In this document: one piece after another, positions 51,051 to 60,690 of the stretch
Layout of the letters: the number at the start of each line of letters is the position of its first letter
Position numbering within the stretch: the first letter of the stretch is position 1
Origin: Naumovozyma dairenensis CBS 421
Taxonomy: Eukaryota > Ascomycota > Saccharomycetes > Saccharomycetales > Saccharomycetaceae
Direction of reading: 5' to 3'
DNA length: 64,000 bases
NCBI RefSeq assembly: GCF_000227115.2
Contig: NC_016481.1
Coordinates: 1,472,207 to 1,536,206 of the forward strand
Translations under genes and position numbers: made by a program
The notes under the pieces: model-generated
Database searches by the model: none
Seen by the model: only the letters and a program-made list of their open reading frames with translations
What the model was told of the DNA's origin: nothing

Positions 51051-51992
51051 TTATCTAAGATATTTAATTATTAAATACATGGATAAAAATAACAATAACA
51101 AAGCTGAATAAAAGATGAATTTATCCTTGAAAACTCTTCTATTAATGGAATGTATTGTTTGTTCAGATACACCTAAAGTTCTTAAACTATTTGACATTCT
51201 ATCTTGTGCTGCTTCCAATATTTTATTTTGATGAACGATATCTTCAAAAGATTGATATCCCATTTCCAATATTAGATCTAACTGATTATTACCTTTCTGA
51301 AAAATGGATTGTTCCTTTTGTAATCCATTATATAATGGTAATGACGAACCGTCGCCATTTCCATTTCTAGTATTATTATAATTAGAATATGAATTTCTTG
51401 GAGATGATGATGTTTGAACGTTTCTTTTATTGATTATAGGATCTTCATCGAATGGATTTGTTGTTGTACTGTTATTATTATTACTAAATAATTGTTTTCT
51501 TGCACTTGATTGAGAATATATTTGTTTTAATTCTTTAAATTTTGATTGGAAATCTTCTAAATCTTTCCTTAAAGATAATAATCTATTTTGATATTTCAGA
51601 TCTGATTCTAAAGCTTTTTCCTTATCAATTGAAGAAGAAGCAGAAGAAGATTCAATTGATGTTGATGTTAATGATGATGGCTTTTTTATATTCTTATTAT
51701 TTTTCAAAAAATCAGAATATTGTTTAATTGATTTTTCAAAAGATACTAAAGTAGCTGATATGGCACCTTGTAAAGATATTGGAGCTGTTAAATTTTCATT
51801 TTCAAATTTCAATAGATCTTGTTGTAATTGATTTTTTTGTTTCAAAGCATGTGTATAGAGAGCGTTCTGAATGATTGAATGGTTAAATGATTTAGTTCAT
51901 GGGTTAGTAAAAACTATTTGCTAATAGTAAGCTACAACAAATCTCCAGCAACTGAAGCAATGTACGAAGACAAAAACCAGGGAACATACCAT
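51051..51992 (-). CDS. BOS1: ER-Golgi v-SNARE Bos1, intron after codon 1
   Basis: Coding parts are 51990-51992 (ATG) and 51051-51866. The joined protein is 272 residues and begins MNALYTHALKQKNQLQQDLL, matching S. cerevisiae Bos1 (YLR078C, 244 residues; also interrupted near its 5' end). Ser/Asn-rich insertions account for the extra length. The SNARE motif lies at about 190-247 (LDLILEMGYQSFEDIVHQNK ... RMSNSLRTLGVSE) and a C-terminal tail anchor follows (FYSALLLLFLSMYLIIKYLR). Bos1 is the Qb SNARE on COPII vesicles, pairing with Sed5, Bet1 and Sec22 at the cis-Golgi. Without the splice the frame would have no good start. Confidence 0.95.
51867..51989 (-). other. Spliceosomal intron of BOS1 (123 bp)
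   Basis: On the minus strand: 5' splice site GTATGT at 51989-51984, directly after the ATG; branch site TACTAAC at 51909-51903; 3' splice site CAG at 51869-51867. All three signals match the yeast consensus. Confidence 0.95.
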
Positions 51993-52860
51993 TTCTTTTT
52001 TTTGTAAGTTATCTATAAAGTGTATATCTGTTGAGGTACTCTAAATCTCGACGAAATGGCTCAGAAAGGTATATATTCATATCTATATATCATACTGTAT
52101 GATGTGTTGGTTCACGTCACTGGATCATTGCTTTGTTTTGCAGCTGTCTATAAAAATCTAAAGCATAACTATGTTTTTCTTTCCATTGATTGTCCTTTGA
52201 AAGCGGAACACGAATACGAACACGAACACGAACACGAACGAAGACGTCAACGTATTATTTACTTACATACGACATTCATTACACGTTTACATACAACCCT
52301 TAATAGATGTCGATAGCGAAGTACTTATCGGTAGCAAAGAAAAGAGAGTAGGATGAGTAAAGAAATTAGACTAATAGTTAGTAGCAATTATATCCTTAGA
52401 GTACTATTCTTTTGTAAACTGTTATTTAGTTTGTTCTCAGAGGAATCTAGATATTGTCTTATTAATGATAAATCGTCGGCGATAGCTATGATAATAAGAA
52501 AAATCCTTCCGTTAGATTAGATCAGTAAACAATTAATTTGATAAAAATAGATAGATCCATCGACTGATCAATCGCCCCTTATATAAAGTAAAATAGATTA
52601 GTTAAATAAAAGAGTGTAGTTTGGGATTAAGATTGTTCTTAGTTCCAATATAATGAGAATCTTTTCTCGAGGAAGTAATAAACACAGTGGAAAGTAAAAT
52701 GAAATGCAAGAAAGTTGATAAGAATTTGTGTACTGGGTTAGTGAACCATTGTGGTTAGTGCTTTCTCATATTGTTTGATTTGGACTGGGTCGAAGTAGCT
52801 GGGACTTCGATCGGTACCAACAAACAATGTGGGAAATACAGAGCCGTATCGCCTAACTTC

Positions 52861-52892
<32 letters not shown>

Positions 52893-53064
52893 GAACGCTG
52901 ATTCTAAATACGGAATTTCAAGTTAAATCAAACATGTCTATAAGTAGGGGAGCTAATTCCATATCTTATCGATTGTCTGGACACCATAATAACGGGAGAG
53001 TATCTATCCATTTCACATTTGTTTTGTTCCAAATATAACATAATATAACTGGGTCATCACACAC

Positions 53065-53068
<4 letters not shown>

Positions 53069-53106
<38 letters not shown>
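53069..53106. repeat. (GAGAGT)n hexanucleotide microsatellite
   Basis: About six tandem units, read directly, some 550 bp upstream of SIC1. Confidence 0.92.
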
Positions 53107-53203
53107 GAAAGGAAATGGATGAACCAATTCCCGCGCGCTGTCTGTCCGACGGCGCGAGAAAAACAAAAAAAACGACGGCGCGGCGCGTGAAAAAGTTTGT
53201 CAA

Positions 53204-53315
53204 ACGCGTAAACTTGTCAAAAACGCGTGTTATTGTTGTTGTAGTGGAAAAAAAACAGTATGGCTGGTTTCAATTCAAACATTGCAACTTTCCTTGTTTT
53301 CACTTGCTGGCTGGT
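53204..53315. promoter_or_regulatory. SIC1 cell-cycle control region: MCB pair and Ace2/Swi5-type sites
   Basis: ACGCGT at 53204-53209 and 53223-53228 are MluI cell-cycle boxes bound by MBF. GCTGGT at 53263-53268 and 53310-53315 are Ace2/Swi5 motifs (ACCAGC on the other strand), with GCTGGC (53306) overlapping. They lie 340-450 bp before the SIC1 ATG. Confidence 0.6.
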
Positions 53316-53655
53316 TTAATGCTGGAGTTAGAGGTGGGATAGATGGCTAGATTCACACATAGATGGATGGTTGGTCTATTTGTTTCAGGGAAAGACATGA
53401 ACAAGAACAAGAACAAGAAGAGGCTGGACCATTGTATCATTGTATTCTACTTCACAGTCTCTTGCTTGGATAAAACGTATAATATTTCTATCATATATAT
53501 ATAATTGCATACACTCTACCTTACTTCATCTAGTTTGTGCCGCGCTTCTATAAGGATCCTTCCCCATCAAACGACGTTTTATCATCAATATATCAGTTAT
53601 CTACGGACTATCTCCTACAAAAAAAAGAGCAAAGTATAATAATACAATACTAGTA

Positions 53656-54708
53656 ATGGACCCTGCTACACCACCTAGATCTAGACAGATTGCCATGAGA
53701 TCAACTTCTTCTGATCATGGGAAATTTCATGCAAATAGTAATAATCCAAATTCGGGACCAAAGACTCCCAGTAAAAATGGTTCACAGAATAATTTAATTC
53801 CAGTGACACCTTCCACTGTAAGACCATTCAAAAACCAACCATTTTTACAACCTCCTACTCAAACAAATAATAATAATAACAACAACAGTGCGAAAAATTC
53901 TATAAATTCTCCATTTAATGGGTTGAAATCACCTGAATTCTCACCTTTCATAAGGAGAGGTTCTTTAGGTATGAAAAATCAATTAAATATTTTTCATGAT
54001 AATATCAATAACAATAATGATAGTGATAAGACTGACTTACAAGGTATAAGTAAAATACTATTCCCAAGTTCAAGCAATAACCGTTTAATAAATGAAGATA
54101 TCAAAAATCATAATAGTCAATCAGAACAAAATACATCTATTTCATTACTACCGCCTTCCAATTCAACATCTCCATCCGTCTCTGCATCTCCATCTCCATC
54201 TCCATCTCCATTGAATATAAATAAAAGGTCTAATAGAACGCTATTGGATCAATTACAACAAGAACAACAAAGACCTGATGATAGGTCTTTCATTAAATCA
54301 CAAAAGACTGTACCGGGAACTCCAAGTGATAAAATAATAACAGATGAACAATCTAGATTATGGAATAACGTTTCGAATGTTTTCGCTACGAAGGAGATTG
54401 ATGATGATGATGATGATGACGACAACGTTGATATAATAGCACAAGATAAAAATGAAATATATAACCCATTTATGGATTCTCATGTCCCAACCATGGAAGA
54501 ACGTGCTGCAAGAAGGGCCCAATTACTAGCAGAGGATCCTGATATTGAAAATACAATAACATTCGTTAATAAAAGAGATAAATCACAAATTAAAAAATAT
54601 AAATTATCAAACCATGAATTAGAAAGATTTAAACCACGTATGTTATTTGAAAATGAATTATATAAAAATCAAGAGAATCAAGAGAATCAACAGAATGATT
54701 CAAAATAG
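53656..54708 (+). CDS. SIC1: Cyclin-dependent kinase inhibitor Sic1
   Basis: 350 residues (S. cerevisiae 284). The N terminus is disordered with Cdk sites at T5 (ATPPRSR), T37 (PKTPSK) and T51 (PVTPST), the equivalents of the phosphodegron sites T5, T33 and T45 read by SCF-Cdc4. Asn-rich and Ser-Pro insertions (SPSPSPSPL) lengthen the middle. The inhibitory C-terminal region is well kept: VPGTPSDKIITDEQSRLWNN, then AEDPDIENTITFVNKRDKSQ and ERFKPRMLFE. Sic1 restrains Clb-Cdk1 in G1 until multisite phosphorylation triggers its destruction. BOS1-SIC1-EMP47 preserves the YLR078-YLR080 order. Confidence 0.95.
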   Translation: MDPATPPRSRQIAMRSTSSDHGKFHANSNNPNSGPKTPSKNGSQNNLIPVTPSTVRPFKNQPFLQPPTQTNNNNNNNSAKNSINSPFNGLKSPEFSPFIRRGSLGMKNQLNIFHDNINNNNDSDKTDLQGISKILFPSSSNNRLINEDIKNHNSQSEQNTSISLLPPSNSTSPSVSASPSPSPSPLNINKRSNRTLLDQLQQEQQRPDDRSFIKSQKTVPGTPSDKIITDEQSRLWNNVSNVFATKEIDDDDDDDDNVDIIAQDKNEIYNPFMDSHVPTMEERAARRAQLLAEDPDIENTITFVNKRDKSQIKKYKLSNHELERFKPRMLFENELYKNQENQENQQNDSK

Positions 54709-55238
54709 AAAATGCTGGTAATTAACATTTTGAACATATTGCGGGTTGTTTTCTTCCTCAAATATAGATATAGTACATAAACATAAATATTAAATAGAAT
54801 TACATATGAACAAACTTTCGAAAAATGAAAAAAAGAAAAATAATGCATTCATTTATTAGTTCAGGTAGAAGAAACTAATGGAACCACATTTCAAGTTAAA
54901 CATATAAGTAATACAAAGTAGTCAGCAATTAGTAGTACATTTTAGGGTTATCGGCAATTCAGAGAATCCTAGGGTGGTATTTGATCTTACCATTGATTTA
55001 CCCTATATAGGGCTCATATAAAATTTCTTTCCCCTAAGAATATAATATTCAGATACGTATAACAAATATTGAAAAAAAATGAAAATCAATGAAATAGTCA
55101 ATGATCTTTATTTTTAACAACTACGTAGAACACATAGTTTAGGAAGGAATTCGAGCGGTCAAGACTGGATAACATAACATAACCTTATATTAATTGCATA
55201 TTTTGCTATCCAAAATTTCCTTGATCTCATAAGACAAT
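54709..55238. other. SIC1-EMP47 intergenic region, no gene seen
   Basis: 530 bp. Tbf1-type TTAGGGTT (54943-54950), CCTAGGGT and TACCCTAT/ATAGGGCT elements cluster at about 54,943-55,016 before EMP47. No ORF of note. Confidence 0.5.
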
Positions 55239-56540
55239 ATGAAATTTTCAACAATTGCTTCATCAATCGTAGCAACATTCTTATTCATCGGTCTCTCCGT
55301 GACACATCCTCTATCCAATGAAAAGGATAATGATAAATTAGATCCAATGTTCTCCTTACCTGAATTAATCGCTTTAAAAGATAACACAATCCCACCTAAT
55401 TGGGAAATTAAAGATAATACCATATTGAAAGAAGGTAGATTTATCCTAACACCAACTAAAAATTCAAAAGGTTCACTTTGGTTGAAAAAACCATTCAATT
55501 TACAAGATTCATTCACCATTGAATGGGTCTTTAGAAGTGTTGGTTTTAAAGAAAAATCTAAAAATGGATTATCATTCTGGTTCATTAGTGACAAAACATC
55601 CACTAAAAATGATCAATCATTGTTTAACGGACCTTCTAAGTATGATGGGTTAAACATCTTAGTAGACAGTAATAGTCCCGTGGGTCCAAGTATTAGAGCT
55701 CAATTGAATGATGGACAAGTTAGTTTCAAGCAAGAATCTATCTATGAGAATTCTTTTGCTTATTGTTTGTTCGGTTATCAAGATTCATCAGTACCATCAA
55801 CTATTAGATTAACGTATGATAGAAACGATAATGATTTCTTAAAATTACAAGTGGATAATAAAGTTTGTTTTCAAACAAGAAAAATCAAATTACCAAAGGA
55901 TTCTTATAAGATTGGTGTATCTGCTCTCGTCGGTAATAATGATGAATCTTTTGAAATTTTGAAAATGAAACTCTTTAATGGTGTCATTGAAGATTCTTTA
56001 ATTCCAAACGTTAATGAAATGAGTCAACCAAAATTTGTTACTCAAATTGTGGATACTGAAACTGGTAAGACAAAATTAATAGAAAAGGAAGTTCAAGATA
56101 AATTAGATGATAAAGTGACAAATTATGAAATTTTGAAAAAATTAGATCGTGTAGAAGGTAAAATCTTAGCAAATGATATTAATTCATTAGAATCGAAATT
56201 AGATGATATTATTAAAGTACAAGAAAATTTAATTAAATACATCAACCATTTATCTTCCATTGTGGAAACATCCAATGGGAATAATGGAGGATCATCAAAG
56301 GGTGTTGACGCATTAAAGGCTGAATTTAAAGATTTGATCGGTGCAAGTTTCGAAAAAATGTTAGATGATCAGGAAAAGATTAGAGAACAAACAAAACGTA
56401 CAACGGTATCTGGTCCTCACATTGATGATATTGCTACTAAATTGGCTGTTTGGATATCACCTTTAATTATCATAATGGCAATAATGGCATATTACACTGT
56501 ACAAATTAGAAAAGATATTAGTAAAACAAAACTTCTTTAG
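55239..56540 (+). CDS. EMP47: L-type lectin cargo receptor Emp47/Emp46
   Basis: 433 residues (S. cerevisiae Emp47 445, Emp46 444). A signal peptide covers 1-22 (FSTIASSIVATFLFIGLSVTH). An L-type lectin domain follows (about 30-250: WEIKDNTILKEGRFILTPTK; WFISDKTSTKND). A coiled-coil stem lies at about 285-335, and one transmembrane segment at 405-424 (VWISPLIIIMAIMAYYTVQI). The tail ends KTKLL, the COPI retrieval signal of Emp47. These proteins carry glycoproteins from ER to Golgi. EMP46 (YLR080W) and EMP47 (YFL048C) are WGD twins; the tail favours EMP47 while position fits either. Last conserved gene before the subtelomeric part. Confidence 0.92.
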   Translation: MKFSTIASSIVATFLFIGLSVTHPLSNEKDNDKLDPMFSLPELIALKDNTIPPNWEIKDNTILKEGRFILTPTKNSKGSLWLKKPFNLQDSFTIEWVFRSVGFKEKSKNGLSFWFISDKTSTKNDQSLFNGPSKYDGLNILVDSNSPVGPSIRAQLNDGQVSFKQESIYENSFAYCLFGYQDSSVPSTIRLTYDRNDNDFLKLQVDNKVCFQTRKIKLPKDSYKIGVSALVGNNDESFEILKMKLFNGVIEDSLIPNVNEMSQPKFVTQIVDTETGKTKLIEKEVQDKLDDKVTNYEILKKLDRVEGKILANDINSLESKLDDIIKVQENLIKYINHLSSIVETSNGNNGGSSKGVDALKAEFKDLIGASFEKMLDDQEKIREQTKRTTVSGPHIDDIATKLAVWISPLIIIMAIMAYYTVQIRKDISKTKLL

Positions 56541-59148
56541 ATATATGTATATATTGTAATTTTCTTTAAAATACAGGCTGGTATAAATCAATTAAATGGT
56601 AACATAATATCAATCGGTAGTTTCATCAATAAATGAGAAGGATAACGTTAAATAAGAAACTTTTTTTATCAAATATATACTCTATACATGTACTCAAGCA
56701 ATGTTTAACTTTACATTCCGTTTTTCATTGCTGTTGCATCCGATATTTTTCCTAGAAAATGATACAGCTTACTCAATTTAGTTACGTACTAATTTATGCA
56801 AAAAATAAGCTTAATAATATTTCTCATAATAGCAAAAGAATTCCGCCAACGATCCTCATGCCGTTGTTTTGGCTATATCACTAATAAAGTATATCTCCAC
56901 GATTGAGGTTGGACGGAAGGTTACAGGAAAAAGAAATGGATCTTTACAAAGTCACAAAACGAAGGGCACGAAGGAACCACTATTGTTAACGGATCCTTAG
57001 CAGTGTTTATAGTGCTGATTCTGGTGATTTTGACCACCCTCAATTCTTGGCTGCTTGCATTGCCAACAATTAGCCATTTGAGTATCACATTCCACTTTAC
57101 GGGGTCTACAAATCGCACAGCCAACGTACCTTCTATGTCAATAATTGCTCACGTTTATTCCTCTATTTATACATTCACTTTGATTCCTGATACGGACTTA
57201 TTTCTGATAGCTTCCCCATCCTATTGCGAACCTTTTGATCTTAACAAAATTAATCAAAAAATCAGAATGGTAAATACGACACATATTAATTCGTAGCAAA
57301 CATAAAAAAAAATCGCTGTTCTTCATAATTCTTATTCTCGATTTCTTTATGAAGAAGTACTAAGACAATACAAAACAAAAGAAGGAACTGAAATTTTTCA
57401 TATTTGGAGAGCTATCAGTAGAAAAGAACAACCAGAACTTCGATAATGGTAACCCATTACCTTACTCTCCAATGAGTTCTCAAGTTACTCAAAATGATTA
57501 CTCCTAGTTGACCACCCAGAAGACGTTTTAGCAAAAAAGCCCATTTCACGAGGTGCAGACATCCAGGAGTATCAGAGGTCATTCTTGCTGAATGTCAGAA
57601 ATATAAAATATAGAAGCAGAGCTACATAACAAACTATTAAAACAATAACAATAATAACCAAGTTATTACATTCGTGGTAGATGGTTTTATAAGGGAATTT
57701 CAACTTGAAGAATATATGAGATAAGACTCTTTATAACATTATTCGGTTACACTGTTCTGTCGTTTGTATGAAATATATATAAGTACAGACAATTATTAGA
57801 AGTACCTTATAATAGAAACTCTAAAACAATATATCCGCCGACAAAAATGTCCTAGAATCTATTCCTTATGCTGATTTGAGCCCATTTCAGAGGCCAGAGA
57901 CTGTTACACGAACCCTGTAAAATAGACTTACTTCATAACCAATAAATTGGGTAAAAATTTACACTAAGTACATGCATTCCGCACCCTACAAACCGATTTT
58001 TAAAAAACAAAGTGACCTAAATGCCACTTCCGGAACTCATTTAACAAGCATACAGCTCTTGTTTCTTTTCCTGAATGCAACACAAACTTTAATTAAATCC
58101 TTAATACTACTATTTTTAGTCGAGAAACTATCAGTTGCAAATTAAATAAGCTCTTGTGGTACTTTCTTCCAAGGTAAGGTAAGCCCCAGTGCACCTAATA
58201 TAATAGTGTCTGAGCAAAAGCCGAACAAATCGTTAATGGACGTGACAATTGTTACAGAAAGCATTTGGTAAATTATTAAAATTCCTTGAAAAAGACCCTA
58301 CGTGACTCTTTCTTGAATACCATATTTAGTTACTTGTTGATTTTAATATAGTACGTAAGTAAATATCAGGAGTAAGTTCCATATATGAAGACATGTTAAA
58401 TGATCGGGAGATTTTATTCAAGGATGACTTATAGACATTCAAAAGTAAATTAAGTATTTCTTTAATCAATGTTTCCTTTCGTGAATTGTAAAGCTATTCA
58501 ATATTTATTATTAATGCACTTAGGTTCATATTTACATTTCCAGAAATAAATATTATTTTCACCTCATAGATAGTCTATCCAGTGAGCAACGATGTTAGTT
58601 GCTCGCTGTTGATGACCCTACAGGATCTTATCCATCCTTTTTAAATATAACTGCAACCAGGGCGAGTGACAGACACTGAAACATTTAGGTTTAGATTTTC
58701 AAAGTTAGTGATGATATCAAACATATTGGTAAATTAAAGTAATAGCGATTGATGTAGAATATTGATTTTGTAGTTGCTGTTAGGTTGTGCTTAGCTATGC
58801 ATATCGCCAGTCAGGAGCAGTAGTGTAGATCAATTATCGGTACATAACTTATGCTAGATATTTCCAAAAGTAAACAAAACTTACCAAAATATCCGTTAAA
58901 AGCGATAATATTTGCGGACCTACAGAGCCCATTTGTTTTAATTTTCTGTTTTTACCGCGAGTTTAGCCAGCAGGAGTCCAAAAAAACAAAACAAAGAGGA
59001 AAGAAGCAAGATGGTAAATCTACGTACATTTATGTAGCGATAAACACCATAGACACCGGGATTTCTTGGGTAAATTATTTATGTTCAAATTTCTTGAAGG
59101 TGTAGTGCATTGATTTTGTTAGCGCGTGAATGTCCAGTACATGGGCGG
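56541..59148. other. Gene-poor subtelomeric stretch
   Basis: 2.6 kb with no ORF above about 100 codons and none that resembles a protein family. Base composition stays AT-rich. A 9-bp-stem hairpin (GTGAGCAAC / GTTGCTCGC) lies at 58582-58606. No tRNA, long terminal repeat or known X-element core was recognised by eye; X and STR elements are too diverged to exclude. Confidence 0.55.
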
Positions 59149-59268
59149 TGACGGTCTACTACACTGCGCGTCTTTCTGAGAAAAGTGACGGTCGACTGCA
59201 TTTCCAGCCGGTCAACTGCAAAATTTGACGGTCGACTACACCGGGAGCCGCGCCGCGAAGCGGTGCGG
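59149..59268. repeat. GC-rich iteron block with terminal hairpin
   Basis: Four related units: TGACGGTCTACTACAC (59149-59164), TGACGGTCGACTGCA (59186-59200), CCGGTCAACTGCA (59208-59220) and TGACGGTCGACTACACC (59226-59242). They are followed by a perfect-but-one hairpin at 59248-59268 with stems CCGCGCCGC and GCGGTGCGG around a GAA loop. This is strongly different in base composition from the surrounding DNA. Confidence 0.8.
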
Positions 59269-59509
59269 GGCCCGTATGGAAATCTTGGAATTCTGTGGAG
59301 ATCGTGTTTTTCACCATTGTCATCCCTCGGCTGAAAATTTGAAGATCGTCGGACGCTGCGCCATTTTCTCAGGATAGACAAATGCACGAAATGTTTTAGT
59401 TTTTCGCGTCTGATTGGCCGCCATTGCTTACGTCTTTACCCGCCGAGCTCCAAAAAAAAGGCAAGATCCAAATTCTACGTACCTACGTACATACATACAT
59501 ATAAACAAC

Positions 59510-59511
59510 AA

Positions 59512-59542
<31 letters not shown>
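59510..59542. repeat. (AAAT)n microsatellite
   Basis: About eight tandem AAAT units, directly before an ARS-consensus-like TTTTATATTTT (59545-59555). Confidence 0.9.
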
Positions 59543-59677
59543 GATTTTATATTTTTTGGCACCCTCCACATACATACTTCCTTTGCAGCTCTCCCTCTTT
59601 TAGGAACAAATATAGTCCAACAGTGGATGTTAAGGAATAATATCTTAGATAAAGATTAAAAAAGGAGACATTAAAAA

Positions 59678-60043
59678 ATGGATGTAATTCGAATTGATGA
59701 AAACCATTGGGTCATTGATCATTTTCTGGTGCAAGAAAGAAATGGTGTAAAGTATATAAAACATTTCACAAATTCAGATCGCTACTTGGACCAATATCGT
59801 AGGCATAAAGTAAACTTAATGAACACAATCAATCTCAAAAAATTAAGTAGTGAATATCCAAATACTTCCATCATTCCTTGTCAATCAAAATTAATTTTTG
59901 ATCATGTGCAAACATTTACTTATGAATTCTACCGTAAAGGAGAGGGACTTTTTAAAGTTAATGCTAGAACACCTAGAAGATTCAGAGATATTAGCTCTCC
60001 TTTCACTGTTATTCCTTTCTTTCCGAAAGCTGGTCCTAGCTAA
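59678..60043 (+). pseudogene. Truncated copy of the N-terminal module of the downstream Y'-type gene
   Basis: The ATG at 59678 opens 121 codons. Its end, VNARTPRRFRDISSPFTVIP, aligns with VNARTPKRFHQLAQKYLVIP of the long ORF at 60691, and IIPCQSKLIFDHV with LIPMPCKELFDYC. The position from the start codon is about the same in both (residue 94 against 98). After FPKAGPS a stop codon closes the frame. The next frame (60,030-60,137) begins LAKYYTTKIIHYK, which may correspond to the RTKYFYYKE of the long gene, so a frameshift may have broken the copy. Nothing downstream of this module is present before the long gene begins. The divergence is large, so this is an old duplicate or a relic of a related element; a short expressed protein is not excluded. 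Confidence 0.6.
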
Positions 60044-60690
60044 ATATTATACTACCAAAATAATTCACTACAAACAAATGTTATCCCTCCTGCTTTTAAT
60101 AGGATTATTCATTCACACAATAGCTCATTTTTTGTAAAGACACTTTGTTTAGAAAACATTAAATTAAAAACATCCGACACCTTTCTGCCTCCAAATTCCG
60201 CGAGACCCTTAATTGTTTAATAAATTATTTTTTTTGTTTTCTAGGCCGCGCGCTTCAGTATGTGTTTTCCTGGTTTTTGCTTTTGAGAAAACGATATTTG
60301 ATTTCTGATCCTTCTACGGTGTTTACAGTGTTTTTTGCATTCGAGTCCGTGTTTTGTATGTTGAGGCGGGCGAATTGCGCTCTTGGTTGAAAATTGTAAG
60401 TTGAGACCAATTTGAATTAACCTCGTCGTCAAAAATTGTAACTTGAGGCAGATGCGGAATGTATGGGTGCTCTCACCATGGTATAGATCTAGCATAAATA
60501 AGTACTCGTAGGATATCCATGGGTACATCCATAGAGGAGGTATAACCAACCCTCTGTTGTTTATTCTTTATTCATTTCGCGTCTGTATTCAATACTTGTT
60601 TATATATTAAGTGACTAGAAATCTCGAACAATTGTAATTTACTCTCAAGCTAACAGAACACCAAGGAACTATCTACGTCTACATTGAGCA
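60044..60690. other. 5' region of the Y'-type gene
   Basis: 647 bp. The first 100 bp carry the decayed tail of the relic. A motif family recurs at 60361-60450: TTGAGGCGG (60361), AAAATTGTAAGTTGAG (60390-60405), AAAATTGTAACTTGAG (60432-60447). GCATAAATAAGTA near 60493 is a TATA-like element about 190 bp before the ATG. No other gene. Confidence 0.5.

Larger units (their letters stand above)
51993..53655. other. BOS1-SIC1 divergent intergenic region with several microsatellites
   Basis: 1.66 kb. Contents: a CGAACA repeat (52208-52240), an (AT)n tract (52860-52894), a (GAGAGT)n tract (53069-53106), a GC-rich patch with two MluI boxes (53204-53228), then GCTGG-type motifs (53263-53315). The 86-codon ORF at 52056-52316 is largely repeat-encoded and not credible as a gene. 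Confidence 0.6.

Noticed and set aside
52056..52316. 86-codon ORF upstream of SIC1
   Set aside because: Its second half is encoded by a CGAACA microsatellite (EHEHEHE) and the rest has no family resemblance.
58605..58681. Possible C/D snoRNA (TTGATGA ... CTGA) after the 58.59 kb hairpin
   Set aside because: Box C has a mismatch at its first base, no terminal stem closes the candidate, and no C'/D' boxes are seen.
59085..59387. 100-codon minus-strand ORF over the GC-rich block
   Set aside because: Arg-rich translation produced by the GC-rich iterons and hairpin; no coding-like features.
59545..59555. ARS consensus TTTTATATTTT next to the AAAT repeat
   Set aside because: An 11/11 match, but such matches are frequent in AT-rich DNA and nothing else supports an origin here.
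60480..60600. Possible long-terminal-repeat fragment before the Y'-type gene
   Set aside because: No TG...CA ends, no target-site duplication and no Ty-like primer-binding site could be found.
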